From: Sphagnum compactum
Taxonomy: Eukaryota; Bryophyta; Sphagnopsida; Sphagnales
Assembly: GCA_965153455.1 (NCBI GenBank)
Contig: OZ234493.1
Span: forward strand, 34,648,213 to 34,712,212
Length of the DNA stretch: 64,000 nucleotides
Direction of reading: 5' to 3'
A program made the position numbers and the translations under genes. The first letter of the stretch is position 1. Every line of letters begins with the position of its first letter. Positions 1 through 11,518 of the stretch are shown piece after piece. The notes under the pieces are model-generated. The model was given only the letters and a program-made list of their open reading frames with translations. It made no database searches and was not told the origin of the DNA.

Positions 1-1915
1 GTTGGGTTAACAATGACAATGTCCATCAAAGTTTGAAAACCATCATGGTGATAAGGATATCCACTTGTCATCAGGTGTGACGATGGAACAGGTGGGAAAC
101 CTTTGATTATTCCACTCCTTGAGATGAGCCAAAAGATCTGGAACCTTATTCCTGTCACTGTCTCTTTTGTCTTCATTAGGTTAGATTTCAATCTTCATAA
201 CCATGTTCCCATGTTTGAGAAAAAAATAATCACCATTTACACATCACCCCAAGAACATCCCCATCGCCCTGGGCTATTTAACATCACTTTGGGAGTTACC
301 TCCCATCCATGATGGATGAAAAAATTCCTCATCCCATCCAGTCCCCATAGGAGCTAATTTGATTAACCATGTTTCCGTTGTTGTTCCCTGTGGGTTCAAA
401 TGCTTTTTGGTTCACTGTGTTCCCAATGGCTGTAATCCGACGTCAGATTATGGCCATTGGCAACAAACTGAAGCAAAAAACCTCCAAATAAATCTATCTC
501 TAGTTTTCGTTTTTCTCTTAAATTTTTGGATTGTTGCAGGGTAGTATACAAATGTAAGTAACTTGTCGTCAATGCAGAGGGCTTGGGATCAAACCGCTCC
601 ACACTTGTTTTTTGGCCTTAAAATGCACAAGTGTTGCAACGCTGTCTGCAACACCCACCAACATAGGTATTGCAAAAATCTTGACCACAAAAAATTCTAA
701 GGCATGGGAACGAAACAATCAAGCTCATCCAACATCTTCTGTCCAGGTAAACATGATGGTTGTTTCCTCTCAGCCGTCTCCATTCTATTTGGGTCTCAAT
801 CAATGTTTACAACATCCGTCATACGTGGTTAATTATTCCCATCCCCACCCATCTATCTATGAAGGAAGGTAGTTTGTTTGTTTTGTTTGTACTTATGAGA
901 TCCACCGAACCAGGATGCTTCAGATTGTGTTCTTGGTCTCTTTAGAAAGCTCTTGAGGAGGAGGGGTGCATTGGCTTGGTTCCATGACATTTGGACTTAC
1001 AGTGCAAAAGTTCTTGAATATTGAATGATTTCTTCACTGAAAATTAAATTAAATCGTAGCTGAGAATTTTGGAGGAATTGGAATGTCCTTTGGTGTTGTT
1101 GGCAAGATCTTGATGAGCAGGATTTAATGGAATTTACTTGGTAAGATTTGGATTCAGACTGTGGGAGAAATTGTTTTTAAGTGATTTCTGCTGCTGAAAA
1201 TTCAAATAAATTCCAAAAAGCCAGGATTTATAATGAAAAATCAGTTGAGGACGTGGTAACACTTGGGCCAACTGCACAGGCCACACTATAAACATGAAAA
1301 ATTAAGCAGCATAAAGTGAGAGGGTATCCAAATATCACCACCTGGACCAATCAGTATGACCAGCCAATCAAACACAAATCATTTCCTGGCCCTCCCGGAT
1401 GGAGGTCACTGTATCAAGGGTACAGTTACAGTCCTGAACTGACCTCCACACTATTTGAAATCTACTTCATCCAAAAAATAGTGTGTACATGTTGTTTTAC
1501 TGCTGTGGGTGCAAATAGATGCTGTTTGCTCTCACTCTGCCAATGTACCTTGCCTTAGGCAAAGGTGAAGAGTGCTCTACTGTTGCACCAACAAGTTGAT
1601 AGTTGACTACTGAGGTTAGAAGTGTCCACTGAGTGATCACCAACTTAGGAAGAGATTGCCCAAACGTTCCTAATAATTGCAATGGATAATCTATTTTGCA
1701 GTTTCTTGTTAATGTATGGCAAATGCATCCATCCGATGCAATAACAATTACCTTCTGTTCAGAGCTTTTCAAGCTTCTTTGATTGGCCCTCCTCCCATCT
1801 CTCACTGTGCATAATCCCTCCCCCTTCTTTTGTTTCTTGCATACATCATCCAGACAGAGGAGAATGGTTATGGATTTTCGTCCATGGAGAAGAAGGTTAT
1901 ATGTTTTTTCATTCA
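1..1915. other. Intergenic, no supportable gene
   Basis: No open frame here looks like a conserved protein. A 141-residue minus-strand frame at 1497-1922 has no domain I recognise and overlaps the rRNA fragment that follows. A short imperfect palindrome lies at about 424-465, where CCAATGGC and TAATC are mirrored by GATTA and GGCCATTGG. Confidence 0.5.
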
Positions 1916-2010
1916 TAGCCATGCAGCACCTGTATAAATTTTCGTATCATCCTGTTAAGGACAAGCAAACTTATTTATATGTCAAGGGCTGGTAAGGTTT
2001 TGCGCGTTAT

Positions 2011-2043
<33 letters not shown>

Positions 2044-2076
2044 AGGCCCCCCGTCAATTCCTTTGAGTTTCAGCCT
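1916..2076 (-). pseudogene. Nuclear copy of mitochondrial small-subunit rRNA fragment
   Basis: Read on the minus strand, this segment holds three landmarks of bacterial-type small-subunit rRNA in the right order. First comes the AAACTCAAAGGAATTGACGG universal region (E. coli 16S about 907-926), then the GGTGGAGCATGTGGTTTAAT block, then the ACAGGTGCTGCATGGCT block (about 1045-1065). The stretch between, with CGCGCAAAACCTTACC and CCCTTGACATA, matches what I recall of plant mitochondrial rrn18 better than plastid 16S. Homology stops at both sides, so only about 160 nt of a roughly 1.9-kb gene is present. The C-run after the universal region is one base longer than usual (seven C). It is therefore a non-functional insertion of organellar DNA (NUMT) rather than an rRNA gene. 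Confidence 0.82.
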
Positions 2077-2179
2077 ACAAGAAGGTTACTAAGCTTTTCA
2101 TCCACCCGCATGAGGGTTATGTGGTTGCTTTAAAACCTCTATACAAAAGATTATGTCTTGTGCCCAGCTCAAGGACACT

Positions 2180-2233
2180 GGTTACCGGAAATAACTTGGG
2201 CACTCTCTCACACCTCAGTTATTTCTGGTAACC
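2180..2233. repeat. 17-bp inverted repeat with 20-nt loop
   Basis: GGTTACCGGAAATAACT (2180-2196) is mirrored by AGTTATTTCTGGTAACC (2217-2233) with one mismatch. It lies just right of the mitochondrial rRNA fragment. It could be a remnant of a small foldback element or part of the inserted organellar DNA. No gene is next to it, so a terminator role is unlikely. Confidence 0.6.
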
Positions 2234-2259
2234 GGCAGCCTCCCGCTGGTTACCTCATC

Positions 2260-3996
2260 CATAGTGCCAAGACAGGAATGTAAAGACCCACTCCAAAAAA
2301 TTTAGTGTACACAGAGGGCACCTTACCAAGTGCATTTTCTCCTCTAGTGTTTGTGGGGCTGTTTCAAAAAATCGAACATTTGCCAGAAACTTATTGCAAA
2401 TGAAGGGTATATTTAAGATTTCTATAAATTCTTGAATTTTCCATTGGTGGCATGAGGCATAAAACATGGTAAATGGAAAAAAAGGTGTCCATCATGTTGC
2501 ATCATTTGGTTTGTGAGACTGATACAACAACCAAAATAACATGAGAAACACATATTATGGAATATACATACTATGGCTTGTACCCTTGACCACATGATCT
2601 AATATTGAATGAATTTGGAGAGGCAAAGTGGTAGATCATCTTCTAAAACAGTGATTTGTTTTTGGGGAGAAAGATTTTTTTTTACAAAAATAATTGTGAA
2701 AGTTTTGGATAAATATGTCTTTCATGTGTAAAATCAACTAAAAGTTCTAACTTTTCAGAAAAAATTAAAATTTGGATTCTTGGCCAAAATTTCCAATGTC
2801 CAAAAATTCAATATCTCTCATACCTTAGATCTAAAATTACAAAATCACCTCCATAAAATTCTACTCATTGAGAGCTTTTCAAGAATATGAGGAGTGTGCC
2901 CCAATTTTCCTTTTTCTTTTTGTTTTGATTTTATTGAATTCTTGATGACAAAGTTGTCCAATATTCAATAACTCCTGCACCATATGTTTAAACATTACAA
3001 AATCACCTCATTGCACCTCTACTCATCCAGGGCTTTCCAACAACACCAAAAGTGCACAAGAGGTGTTGTGGTTTGGGAGATCTCAAGCTGACAAAACAAA
3101 ACAAAACAAGCAAACTACCTGCCTTAATAGTAGGATTACAAAGGGTGTAACAAAGACAAAAGAACAGGAATGCAACAAGAGAGGTTGAATTCTTCAGCTG
3201 ATTGTAGGTAATCTTTGGAAGGTTAGAGTCTGAGGATTGCATTCTCACTCATATAGCATGGTTATGTGATCCATCAGTTGCATCATTTGGTGACAACTTT
3301 TTGTGGAATTATTTTGGAGGTTTCTGATTTTCCAAAGCAATTTTAACTAAATTTGTTGTTATTTTACATCTATGATTACTTTTTTGACTGCAACAAATTG
3401 AAAAAATAAAAAATAAAAAATCCCTCACTGCCAGGTAGATTTGTCATTTGTTTTGGATCCCAAATCTGCTTATTAACCTTCACATTTGATGAGCATCTTC
3501 TTCTTCTGCAGATAAGTGAGTCATTTTGCTTTGCAAATTCTAGACGCCAAAGGATTTGTGACAAGAGAAAAAACCCCTCTGTTTTCTAGCTGTCAGGGGC
3601 AAATTTGTTTTGGTCCCAGTTTCAATACAATTTGCTTCACAATGAAGGCTATTTCCAACCACATTGGTTAGAACATCTGTTGATATTGAAAAAATCTGTA
3701 AAGTTGGGTTCCTGGTCATACAATCTAATTGCAAGTTTTTCATACTGAACTCTGAGGAACTCTGTCAAAGCAAAATCTTCCTTGAAACTTCCCAAGCATG
3801 ATGCCTTTTCAAAGTGTTTTGGTTGAAACAAAGCCACAAAAGTCGTTAATATGTTCCTCATCTGATCAAAGATTTTTCTAGATGTTGTATTTAATTGTTG
3901 CATATTTTGGTTCAATTGGTTCTTTTTGCTTAGTAATATGCACAGACTGTCTTATATATATGTGAGTGGATCATCCATTTTGGCTTGTTGCCATCT
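2260..3996. other. Intergenic, no supportable gene
   Basis: This is AT-rich DNA with short unsupported frames on the minus strand, the longest being 88 residues at 3649-3915. It is the 3' flank of the kelch-type gene, whose stop codon is at 3997-3999. The segment 3055-3125 resembles, in inverse orientation, the GTAGTTTG(T/C)TTGTTTTG stretch near 866-900, so both may be pieces of one dispersed repeat. Confidence 0.4.
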
Positions 3997-5628
3997 TTAG
4001 GGTCTTGCTCTCCAATCCGGAGTCCAACTACATCTAGTTAATGAAAAAGTATCTAGACCTATATGTGTGTTACTGAGATATGGAAATTGGGATTTTGACC
4101 ATTTGTTGGAAACCAGATTATACATCACTATTGTCCCAACCTGACTGATCTCATCAAATCCAGGGACCCAAAAACACAAAGTTTGCAAACTAGCTGAACA
4201 GAAGTACTCTTTTAGGGATGTTTCACTCTGAAACAATGTCTGAAACATGCCCTTAGGCATTTTGCTTTGTAGTTTGAAACAACCAGTTGGAAATCCTCCA
4301 TCCATAACCATGACTTCATAAACTTCAATTGTGTCAGATTGTTTGGTTGATCGAGTCACTGCAAACACAGGGTCCCCGGGTTTACATTGCAACAACCTTG
4401 GAACTTGCATATCTTCCCGGGGAAGGTCATCAACACCAAGTACTTCAAAATCAACCGAGTGCCACCGTAATGTGGAACTTTGTAAAAAAAAGATCTTGTT
4501 TGCCCACAATTTGCATTCCTTGTACCGCCATAATGTGTCTTGTGGTACATTCTCAACAACGATCCCTTCTTGAAACTCTCCATCATCTTTTTTCCTGCAT
4601 TTGTCAGTCCGTACTTGGATCACTTCATTTGTTTCTTCTTGGCCTCCAAGGAAAAACCCATCTGGAAGTACAGCTAAACTTGGTTTCGCTGACTTTGAGA
4701 GGCGAGCATGTCCAACAACAGTCCCAGATATCCATGTATCAGCTCTTGAATCATAAGTCATCAAAACCAATTCATCTTGAGCACTCTGATTCAGAGTTGC
4801 TGGCTGGTGATGGGTTCCAACAACATGCAACCGGTATCTATTTCGAGCGGGTTGAGCATGAGTTGATATATTATTATCTGGTAAACTTGTTTGAGTTGGA
4901 ACTGTGATTTGCATCCAAGCTATCTTTCCATCCAAAGTCTTATTTGTATGCCTTGGGATAAACTTGATCTCTTGTGTAAGAGGATTACACACTAAGAGAA
5001 TTGATTGTTGTGGGTATAGGTTGAAGTTATAATCGTTTGCATAGGGGATTGGTGGAGTCCCAGGGTTTGTAAGCCTGGGTTGTACCCCACCATTGACACA
5101 TAAAAGTCCTCCATCCCCAGCAATCACATCCTTCACATTGTTGGGAAGAAAACTCAACTGAGGCATGCCAAACCAAGCCTTTTGGTTTGGATTGTATGCA
5201 ACAAAGTCACCATTTGATTGATTGACAATAGCTGGAAAATAGAGTTCATACGTACGCCTTTCTACATCCTTTAACATGCCAGGATGCCACATATTAACCA
5301 CACTAGTAGCCTGCTTCTTGCTTTGAACTTGTGTTCCATCAGATTTGCCATGCCGCCAGTTCTTCCAAGCAAGCTCCAAGGTATTGCTACTCAAAATTTG
5401 GGTATTGATTTTGCAAATCTCAACAGGGTCAAGTTTGTCCCATTCAAAATGGGGTCCAAGCAGTTTATTGATCCGTCTATGTAAAAGGGTTTCCTCTAAC
5501 AGCTTCGGGTGGTGTTCAGGAGATTTGAATTCTCTCAATTTGGGTGACCATGGTCTTTTTGGAGATTTGGATTCATCCACTGTTTGTGTTGCAATATCAA
5601 TAGCTTTTCGACATTTGCAGCAGAACAT
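3997..5628 (-). CDS. Kelch / F-box-associated-type beta-propeller protein, single exon
   Basis: One uninterrupted frame of 543 codons reads from ATG at 5628 to TAA at 3997-3999. The frame extends only two codons upstream as TTG-CCA before other codons and an in-frame TAG, so the ATG opening MFCCKCRKAID is the start. From about residue 125 the sequence has the rhythm of plant F-box/kelch C-termini: a GDFVAYNPNQKAWFGMPQLS strand, then VIAGDGGLLCVNGG, then LLVCNPLTQEIKFIPR. Further blade-like repeats follow, including VLMTYDSRADTWISG, KIFFLQSSTLRWHSVDFE, YEVMVMDGGFPTGCF and IVMYNLVSNKWSKS. In plants such propellers usually present substrates to SCF ubiquitin ligases. The N-terminal 120 residues contain no clear F-box, only a cysteine-rich start and a basic stretch, so an SCF role is not shown. 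Intronless structure is common in this superfamily. Function is unassigned beyond probable protein binding. Confidence 0.78.
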   Translation of the reverse strand: MFCCKCRKAIDIATQTVDESKSPKRPWSPKLREFKSPEHHPKLLEETLLHRRINKLLGPHFEWDKLDPVEICKINTQILSSNTLELAWKNWRHGKSDGTQVQSKKQATSVVNMWHPGMLKDVERRTYELYFPAIVNQSNGDFVAYNPNQKAWFGMPQLSFLPNNVKDVIAGDGGLLCVNGGVQPRLTNPGTPPIPYANDYNFNLYPQQSILLVCNPLTQEIKFIPRHTNKTLDGKIAWMQITVPTQTSLPDNNISTHAQPARNRYRLHVVGTHHQPATLNQSAQDELVLMTYDSRADTWISGTVVGHARLSKSAKPSLAVLPDGFFLGGQEETNEVIQVRTDKCRKKDDGEFQEGIVVENVPQDTLWRYKECKLWANKIFFLQSSTLRWHSVDFEVLGVDDLPREDMQVPRLLQCKPGDPVFAVTRSTKQSDTIEVYEVMVMDGGFPTGCFKLQSKMPKGMFQTLFQSETSLKEYFCSASLQTLCFWVPGFDEISQVGTIVMYNLVSNKWSKSQFPYLSNTHIGLDTFSLTRCSWTPDWRARP

Positions 5629-7255
5629 TGGCAAACTGTTCGACTAGTTCTTCAAACAAATTGCTCAATTTTGTTCGATTCAGAAAGTTCAAAAACTTTC
5701 TTGATCAAGGTAACCTATCTGTTACAAAAAAATCATCATGGTACAGAGTGACATTATGTTATTGGTCCATCCTTTGACACAAACACAAGTTTTGAGCATG
5801 ACCTAATTAATTAATTCATTTTTTTCATCAAAAACCCATGATCACAGCCTTCCTGAACCTGGAGTGCGAAACATTTTGACATGAGACTCATGCTTCAAAA
5901 GCTATAAGATCTCAACATTAGCATTAACCCTCTGAGAAATTGCACACAAACATGGACTCTATCCAAGGAGAAAATGAACAACTCTCAATAACAGTTTGCT
6001 TGAGCATTGCTCTATGTACAGATGATGGTGATATTATGCACAAATCCATAGTCACAAAATTGGCTTTTCATCATGAATAATTCTGAGGGCAAAGCAGAGA
6101 TATGCGTTGTCTCCCTCACGGTTTCTTCAGGGTTAACAAAATGAAGTCAAGAGTGATAGGCAGTTTTGAACCTTCTGGTTGAAGCAAACACCTTCTCAAA
6201 GTCATTCAAAGGCCGTGTCCTTTGCATCTTTGGCATTAACAGTTACTGCTCCTATGTTGGAGATCAGTAGGTTTGTGATCTATTCAATGTGGAGAGTACC
6301 CATAATAATCAAACATAAACTTTGTAAATTTTCCAGCTCAAAATGGTCTAATTTTCTGTCCTTCCGTAATCCCTACTAGATGGTTACCACTGGAAAACTA
6401 TCCCCAAACTGTTGGTCTGTATCTATGTGTATGAATCCTTAGAATCTTAGCCTCAATATCACATGAACAATATCAACAAAAGGTATTGAGAACATCCTGG
6501 GAATGTTTGGGAACAAGTATTACTATCTCCAACACAATGAGGAAACTTTGAAAATGTAATTAGGCTACCACAAACCATTCATTTGGAAAGTAGTCAGCAA
6601 CCATGGGAATGATGAAATTGGTATTGTGGGAACTTAGAAAAAGCAAACAAAAGTGTTGGCAACACTACTCAACTCAACAGTTCCCAGACCTGCAGGCCAT
6701 ACAGTTAATAATGTCATAACTAACCATAATTAAAATGAATCTTGAGAGCAGAATTAGATTATTGTGTCATTAGCTAAATCAGTTTTAGAAGGATCTGTGA
6801 GATCCAACTTGAAACTTTGGGGGGGGGGAGGTGGGGGGGGCAATTTAACACAGGAGATTATACTTCTCCCCCCATTGAGCTTCATGGGAATTGTTGTTTC
6901 GTGCCTTGGATGATTTTGTGAAGAATTGTGCAATTCATTTTTTGATGTTCTATGTAGAACAAAATGTTCTTAGTGAGATTCAAACCCACCATTAGCAAAG
7001 TTATTATTACTTTCTACTTGAAAAAGAATGTATTTGATTTTATTTTTTTATTTTATTTTTTTCTTAAATTTTTAGTCAAAATGATAGAGCTGCATAGGGT
7101 GTTGTAACCTTTTTCTAACACCCTAGCAAAGTTTGATGGGGGGAGGGTGTTTATGTTCTCTCAATTTAACTTCGTACATTGGGAATAATGTACAAATATG
7201 ATGTGTTCTATCATATGATATTTGCAGAAAGTTTTTGGTAATTTGTTTTGGAATT
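5629..7255. other. Intergenic, 5' flank of the kelch-type gene
   Basis: This region contains the presumed promoter and 5' leader of the minus-strand kelch-type gene, but no convincing motif. A G-rich run at 6820-6841 is low complexity. Several ATG frames of about 60-70 codons are unsupported. Confidence 0.4.
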
Positions 7256-7259
7256 CAAA

Positions 7260-7475
7260 TCCAGTGTTGGGTTGTTATTAGAAACATGAAAAAACCCTTG
7301 ACAATTATGGTGGTGGTTCTTAGGTTTCATAATCATGGGTGTTAAAAAAAACCAGTTTTGATATATAACCTTAGTTCTCAAAGAAATTGAAAGGAAATAA
7401 CTCCACTATAATCATTGTGTTTTGTCATTCTCATTGTTCCTATCATTCCATGACAAGGAAACAACTAGAAAAACA
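7260..7475 (+). repeat. Fossil of a CAGTGTTGGG-ended element
   Basis: The segment begins CAGTGTTGGGTTGTTATTAG. It goes on with GGTTCTTAGGTTTCATAATC and TTCTCAAAGAAATTGAAAGG. The same word order is found at 51199-51365 (CAGTGTTGGGCAGTAATTAC, then TTTTTAGGATTCATAACCATGG and GAAAAGAATC). In inverse orientation it recurs at about 49340-49655. The CAGTGTTGG end resembles the ends of the hAT-like elements at 39.6-43.8 kb. The right end is not clear. Confidence 0.5.
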
Positions 7476-7544
7476 TTTCATTGACAAGGGATTTGCTAAC
7501 AAAAAATTTCTAACCAAATTTGTTTTAATGTCATAGATGAACCC

Positions 7545-7760
7545 ATTGGACACAATGGAACAACATGTGAACATGCCCAAAGTTAGGGCAAAAAAACGCG
7601 ATGAATCAAAGCTTGACTTCTTGATGAAGTGAAGGTCATGGTACTCCTCATCAGTTTACCAAAAAGTTATCAACATCTAATCATTGCCTTGGAGTCTTTG
7701 AAGTTAGAAGATCGCACATGAAATGATGCACAAGATTGTTGAATAAAAAATCACTCTATC
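7545..7760 (+). pseudogene. copia gag fragment
   Basis: One frame of this segment gives DEVKVMVLLISLPKSYQHL followed by ALESLKLEDRT. This matches the LLLSLPKSY...ALES motif common in copia capsid regions. The frame closes soon after. It lies upstream of the other copia pieces in the same orientation, which supports common origin. Confidence 0.6.
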
Positions 7761-8119
7761 AATATGTCTTCAAGTTCACTATGTGCTTCATTATATTTTG
7801 AGTGAAGTTGAAAAACATTTACCATGGTGAAAGTGGTCAACCCTTTAGTAAATAAAAACTAGTTGGACAGATAGGTGAATTCATTAATAGTTAATCAAAT
7901 TCGTTAATAATTAAATCAATAATAATTAAATACGAACCTAAACTAAGCACGTAGGAACCTTCATTAAGTTCCTAACTTAAGTTAGAAACTTAATTCACCA
8001 ACTTATGGTGCAAGTGTGAAGGTTTGAACCTTTCATGTCCTTTCATCTTCACATTTCAAAAACAAGTTTTTAACCATTAACCCACTAGTTAAATGAATTT
8101 TCTTTTTGTCATCACATAT

Positions 8120-8650
8120 TATTATGCATTTATTTTTTTAACTTCGATAATTCTTGACAATTTTATTGTAAATTATTTTAAATTATTTTATCATAGGCTA
8201 TATTCATTATTTTAGGCCATTTTATCATAGGCTATTGTTGTTATTATATGGTAAGATATTCTTGGTTATTTAAAACTATCTTATTATAGGTTATTCTTAA
8301 TTATTCTAAATTATTATACAACAAGTTATTTTTGGTTAATTTAAGTTATTTCACTGCAAACTATTTTAGGTTATTTTAGATTATTCTACTTTAGGTTATT
8401 CTGCCTTAAGTTATTATATGCAATTTTTCAATATCTTATTTTACCTTTATTTATTATATTATATTTCAAGTCATTTGAAGTTATTATACCTTGAAATAAA
8501 ATAACCTATAATAACATAGAGTAAAAATGACTTTGAATAACCTAAAGTATAGCATAAGGCTCATTAATTGGTTTAGCTTAAAATAACATAAAGGTATAGC
8601 ATAGAGTAACCTAGGGTATTTCAAACAACATAAAATAAACTTATTTACCA
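8120..8650. repeat. AT-rich foldback of TTATTTTAGGTTATT-like words
   Basis: The left half (about 8150-8480) is a run of degenerate words such as TTATTTTAGG, GGTTATTC and AAATTATTTTA. The right half (about 8480-8640) carries their complements, such as AATAACCTA, AACATAAA and GAATAACCTAAAG. The whole can therefore fold back on itself. It looks like a non-autonomous insertion with degenerate internal sub-repeats, lodged inside the copia fossil. No terminal inverted repeat or target duplication could be fixed by eye. Confidence 0.55.
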
Positions 8651-9019
8651 TAATAAATTATAATAGTGAATTATGTCAATTAATTGAAACATGATGTTTA
8701 ATAGTGAACCTATAATGAAATAAGTTTAACCAAGGTGAAATCACTAACCAATGTAGTGAACATATTCAATTTTAAAGTCCCATAGTCATTTAGGCCAATG
8801 AACTACACACCATTTTCATATTAATGAATTGATGTGGAAAGAAAAAAGCAGGACTGATGAAGTAGTTTTGTTCATGCAAAAGCAATCTGATTTCAAGAAA
8901 GGTATGAAAGATAGGAGCAAAAATGTTTACAACTATTACAAGCCATTGATATAGAAATTGTAAGAAAAGAAAAATTGACATGGGGTTGACATATTGCAAA
9001 AGAAAAAGGCAAAAGAAGG

Positions 9020-9200
9020 AAATATTGCAAAAAACAAAAATGCATTTGTTTTTGCATTATTGGTTTCTTATGAAACAAATGCATGGTACATTGATTTTAG
9101 AACATCAATGCATATATTTGTTCATAAAAAAATGGTTTCATGATTATGAGAATATCATCTTTATAAAGGTTTACATGGGAAATAACTCAATTTAAGAGGC
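9020..9200 (+). pseudogene. copia protease-region fragment
   Basis: The segment encodes WYID followed by a decayed position where copia proteases have SGA, then KKWFHDYENI and KVYMGNNSI. The spacing to the WFHDYE...KVYMGDNS-type block is what I know from plant copia gag-pol proteins. The active-site motif is lost: ID is followed by F-R rather than S-G. Confidence 0.6.
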
Positions 9201-9929
9201 TATAGGAAAAGGTAATGTGGACATTACCATGGAAATAACAAAAAATGTTATCAAGAACTTTCATTAGTGGAGGTAGGCCTAAGAACTCAAAATGCAATCT
9301 GAAATTTCAGAGTGCCATGTGGTCATAAGCACCTTCACAATTTTTTGAAGATTAATACACTTTCATATCAAACCAAATGAGGACAAAACTTGAGGCCAAA
9401 AGAATGAAATGCATGTTTATGATGAATATAGTGTTAATTCAAAAGCCTACCAACTAATTGATTTTGCAATTGGAAAACTCAAGGTGAGTAGGGATGTGGT
9501 CAAGATTAATGAAGCAAAAATTTCAAGTTCAAAGTTGGATGCTATTTTAGCTCCAATCTCTAGATAGGTGTTGGGTAAAAACACCTAAGCCATGGTTGAT
9601 AACGAATTAAATCAAGATTAAAGACTTGACAAAGTTGCAAATCTCCAACATGGTGAAGCTAGTTTGAGAAATGTAGATAATGAAACTAGTGGAATTTTGG
9701 ATGTAGTTAACGTAACAATAGAAAATAATGTTGATGAAAAAGAAGGAGATGTTGTACAGAAGGGGAAGCTACTACTAAAGAGCCCCACTTGACCTTAAAG
9801 AAATTGAGCCATAATCAATGACTATCTAGGTTGCACGGACATGTGAAAATTTGCTAAGAATGAGAACATTCTACCAAACTCTGAAGAACACATGTACACA
9901 TTGCCAATAAGTATAATTGTAACATTATT

Positions 9930-10680
9930 GAAATCGGTGAACCACAAAAATTATTAGAGGCACTAGAAGAGGAGGATGCAAAGTTGTGGAAACAAACTAG
10001 CAATGAAAAGTACTAGTCTTTTATCAAGAATGGAACATGGGAGTTGATTAAACTTCTGAATGGTAGGAGACCTATGAATTGAAAATGTTTGGGTGAAACA
10101 CAATGTAGAAGGGGGAAATAATTGTTACAAGGCCCAATTAGTGGCAAGAGGGTTCTCACAAATTCATGGCATTGATTTTGACAAGATGCATATGAATGTA
10201 ACCAAGTTCATGTCAATTAGAACAATGCTTATGCTTGGAACAATACTGGATTTGGAAATTCACCAAGTGGATGTAAAGTGTGCATTTTTTAATGGAGAAT
10301 TATCCAAAGGAATCTATATGATGAAGCCAAAAAGGTTCAAAGTTCCAAAAACCAAACAGATCCTAGTGTGCAAGTTGAAGAAATCCATCTATGGATTGAA
10401 GCAATCTCAAAGAGTTTAAAACACAACAATCAATAAATTTTTCAAAAGGAATGAATTCGTTAGGTACTAGTCTGGTTATAGTGTTTATGTAGTGGCAATA
10501 GGCATTGCAAATGCCATGTTTCTAGTTTTGTACATTGATGATTTATTAATCTTCAATAAGAATGTGAGGGCATTAGAAAATGTGAAAAGGAAACTTTCTA
10601 GAAAGTTTGACATGAAAGATTTGGGGGAAATATTGTATTGTCTTGGGATGCAAATTAGATGAAACAGGGAGGAGAAGAAC
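9930..10680 (+). pseudogene. copia reverse transcriptase, disrupted
   Basis: Recognisable blocks in order are: ALEEEDAKLWKQ, SFIKNGTWELIKLLNGRRP, then a 108-codon open stretch at 10093-10419. That stretch contains AQLVARGFSQIHGIDFD, SIRTMLMLG, HQVDVKCAFFNGELS and KLKKSIYGLKQS. After 10419 a stop intervenes, and the catalytic block appears as LYIDDLLI at about 10525-10550. This is the DD-containing copia form Y(V/I)DD. The sequence before and after is frame-broken. This is a copia-type (Pseudoviridae-like) RT. It is inactive. Confidence 0.82.
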
Positions 10681-11189
10681 ATCAGACTTGGTCAAAGAGG
10701 AACAATGAATACATCGTTATAAGTTTTGGAATGGAGAACTTTAGGCTTGAAAACATGCCCTAGATAACAACACAAAGCTCAACAAGGATGAGATGCCGAT
10801 GGATTAGTAAAAACTTGAAGAGAGGAAACATGTGCCATATAAACAAACTATGGGTTATTTCATGTATGCGATGGTAGAAACAAGACTAAACATCATTAAA
10901 TCTTTGGGGGATCTTAAATCAATTTATGCAAAAACCCATATTAGAACATGGGAAAGTGGTCACACATCTTGAGATACTTGCAAGGAATTAAAAAATATTG
11001 GCTTCATTATTTTGGAGTACAAAATGAATCTAATAGTGTAGTAATCATTAGTGGGTCTTATGATTTTTACTAGGGTGGTGATTGAGATTTTCAATGATCA
11101 ACAATTAGCTTCACATTCCTCTTAAACCAATGCAACTATAAGTTGGTCAAAAAAAAATAAAATCTTTTACTACATTATCAACAACAAAT

Positions 11190-11515
11190 GTAAAAAACAT
11201 GGTTGCTTCAAGTAATGTAAGTGAAGCCATATGGTTTTTAAGAGAGCTTGGATTTTCTTAATTAGTTGTAATAGTGATAATAATTGATAATCAGGGAAGT
11301 ATTGTTTTCATAAAAAATCCTATCCACCACAATAGGACTAAACATATTGACATATGACATCATTACATAAGAAAGGTGGTAGTTGTAGGCGAAATAGAAT
11401 TTAAGTATTGTAACATTGTTGATATGTCTACATATATATTCACAAAACCATTGTTAGTAGACAAACACACATGTTGCATGCAAATGTTAGGATTGAAGAA
11501 ATTTGGTCAAGGGGG
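11190..11515 (+). pseudogene. copia RNase H / pol C-terminal fragment
   Basis: Short blocks match the end of copia pol: a degraded SEAIWFLRELGF segment, then DNQGSIVFIKNPIHHNRTKH, an H-Y-IR motif, and IFTKPLLVDKH followed by MLGLKKF. The order and spacing are those of the RNase H domain that ends copia polyproteins. Internal stops show decay. The polypurine-like stretch and putative LTR follow directly. Confidence 0.75.
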
Positions 11516-11518
11516 AAT

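Noticed and set aside
1497-1922. 141-codon minus-strand open frame
   Set aside because: No recognisable domain and no splice context; its upstream end runs into the mitochondrial rRNA fragment.
4329-4907. 192-codon plus-strand frame opposite the kelch-type gene
   Set aside because: It is the antisense shadow of a well-supported coding exon, and its translation has no motif.
7970-8030. GGTTTGAACC / GGTTCAAA words resembling a tRNA B box
   Set aside because: No A box or cloverleaf could be fitted here or around the other GGTTCAAAC sites, so no tRNA is called.
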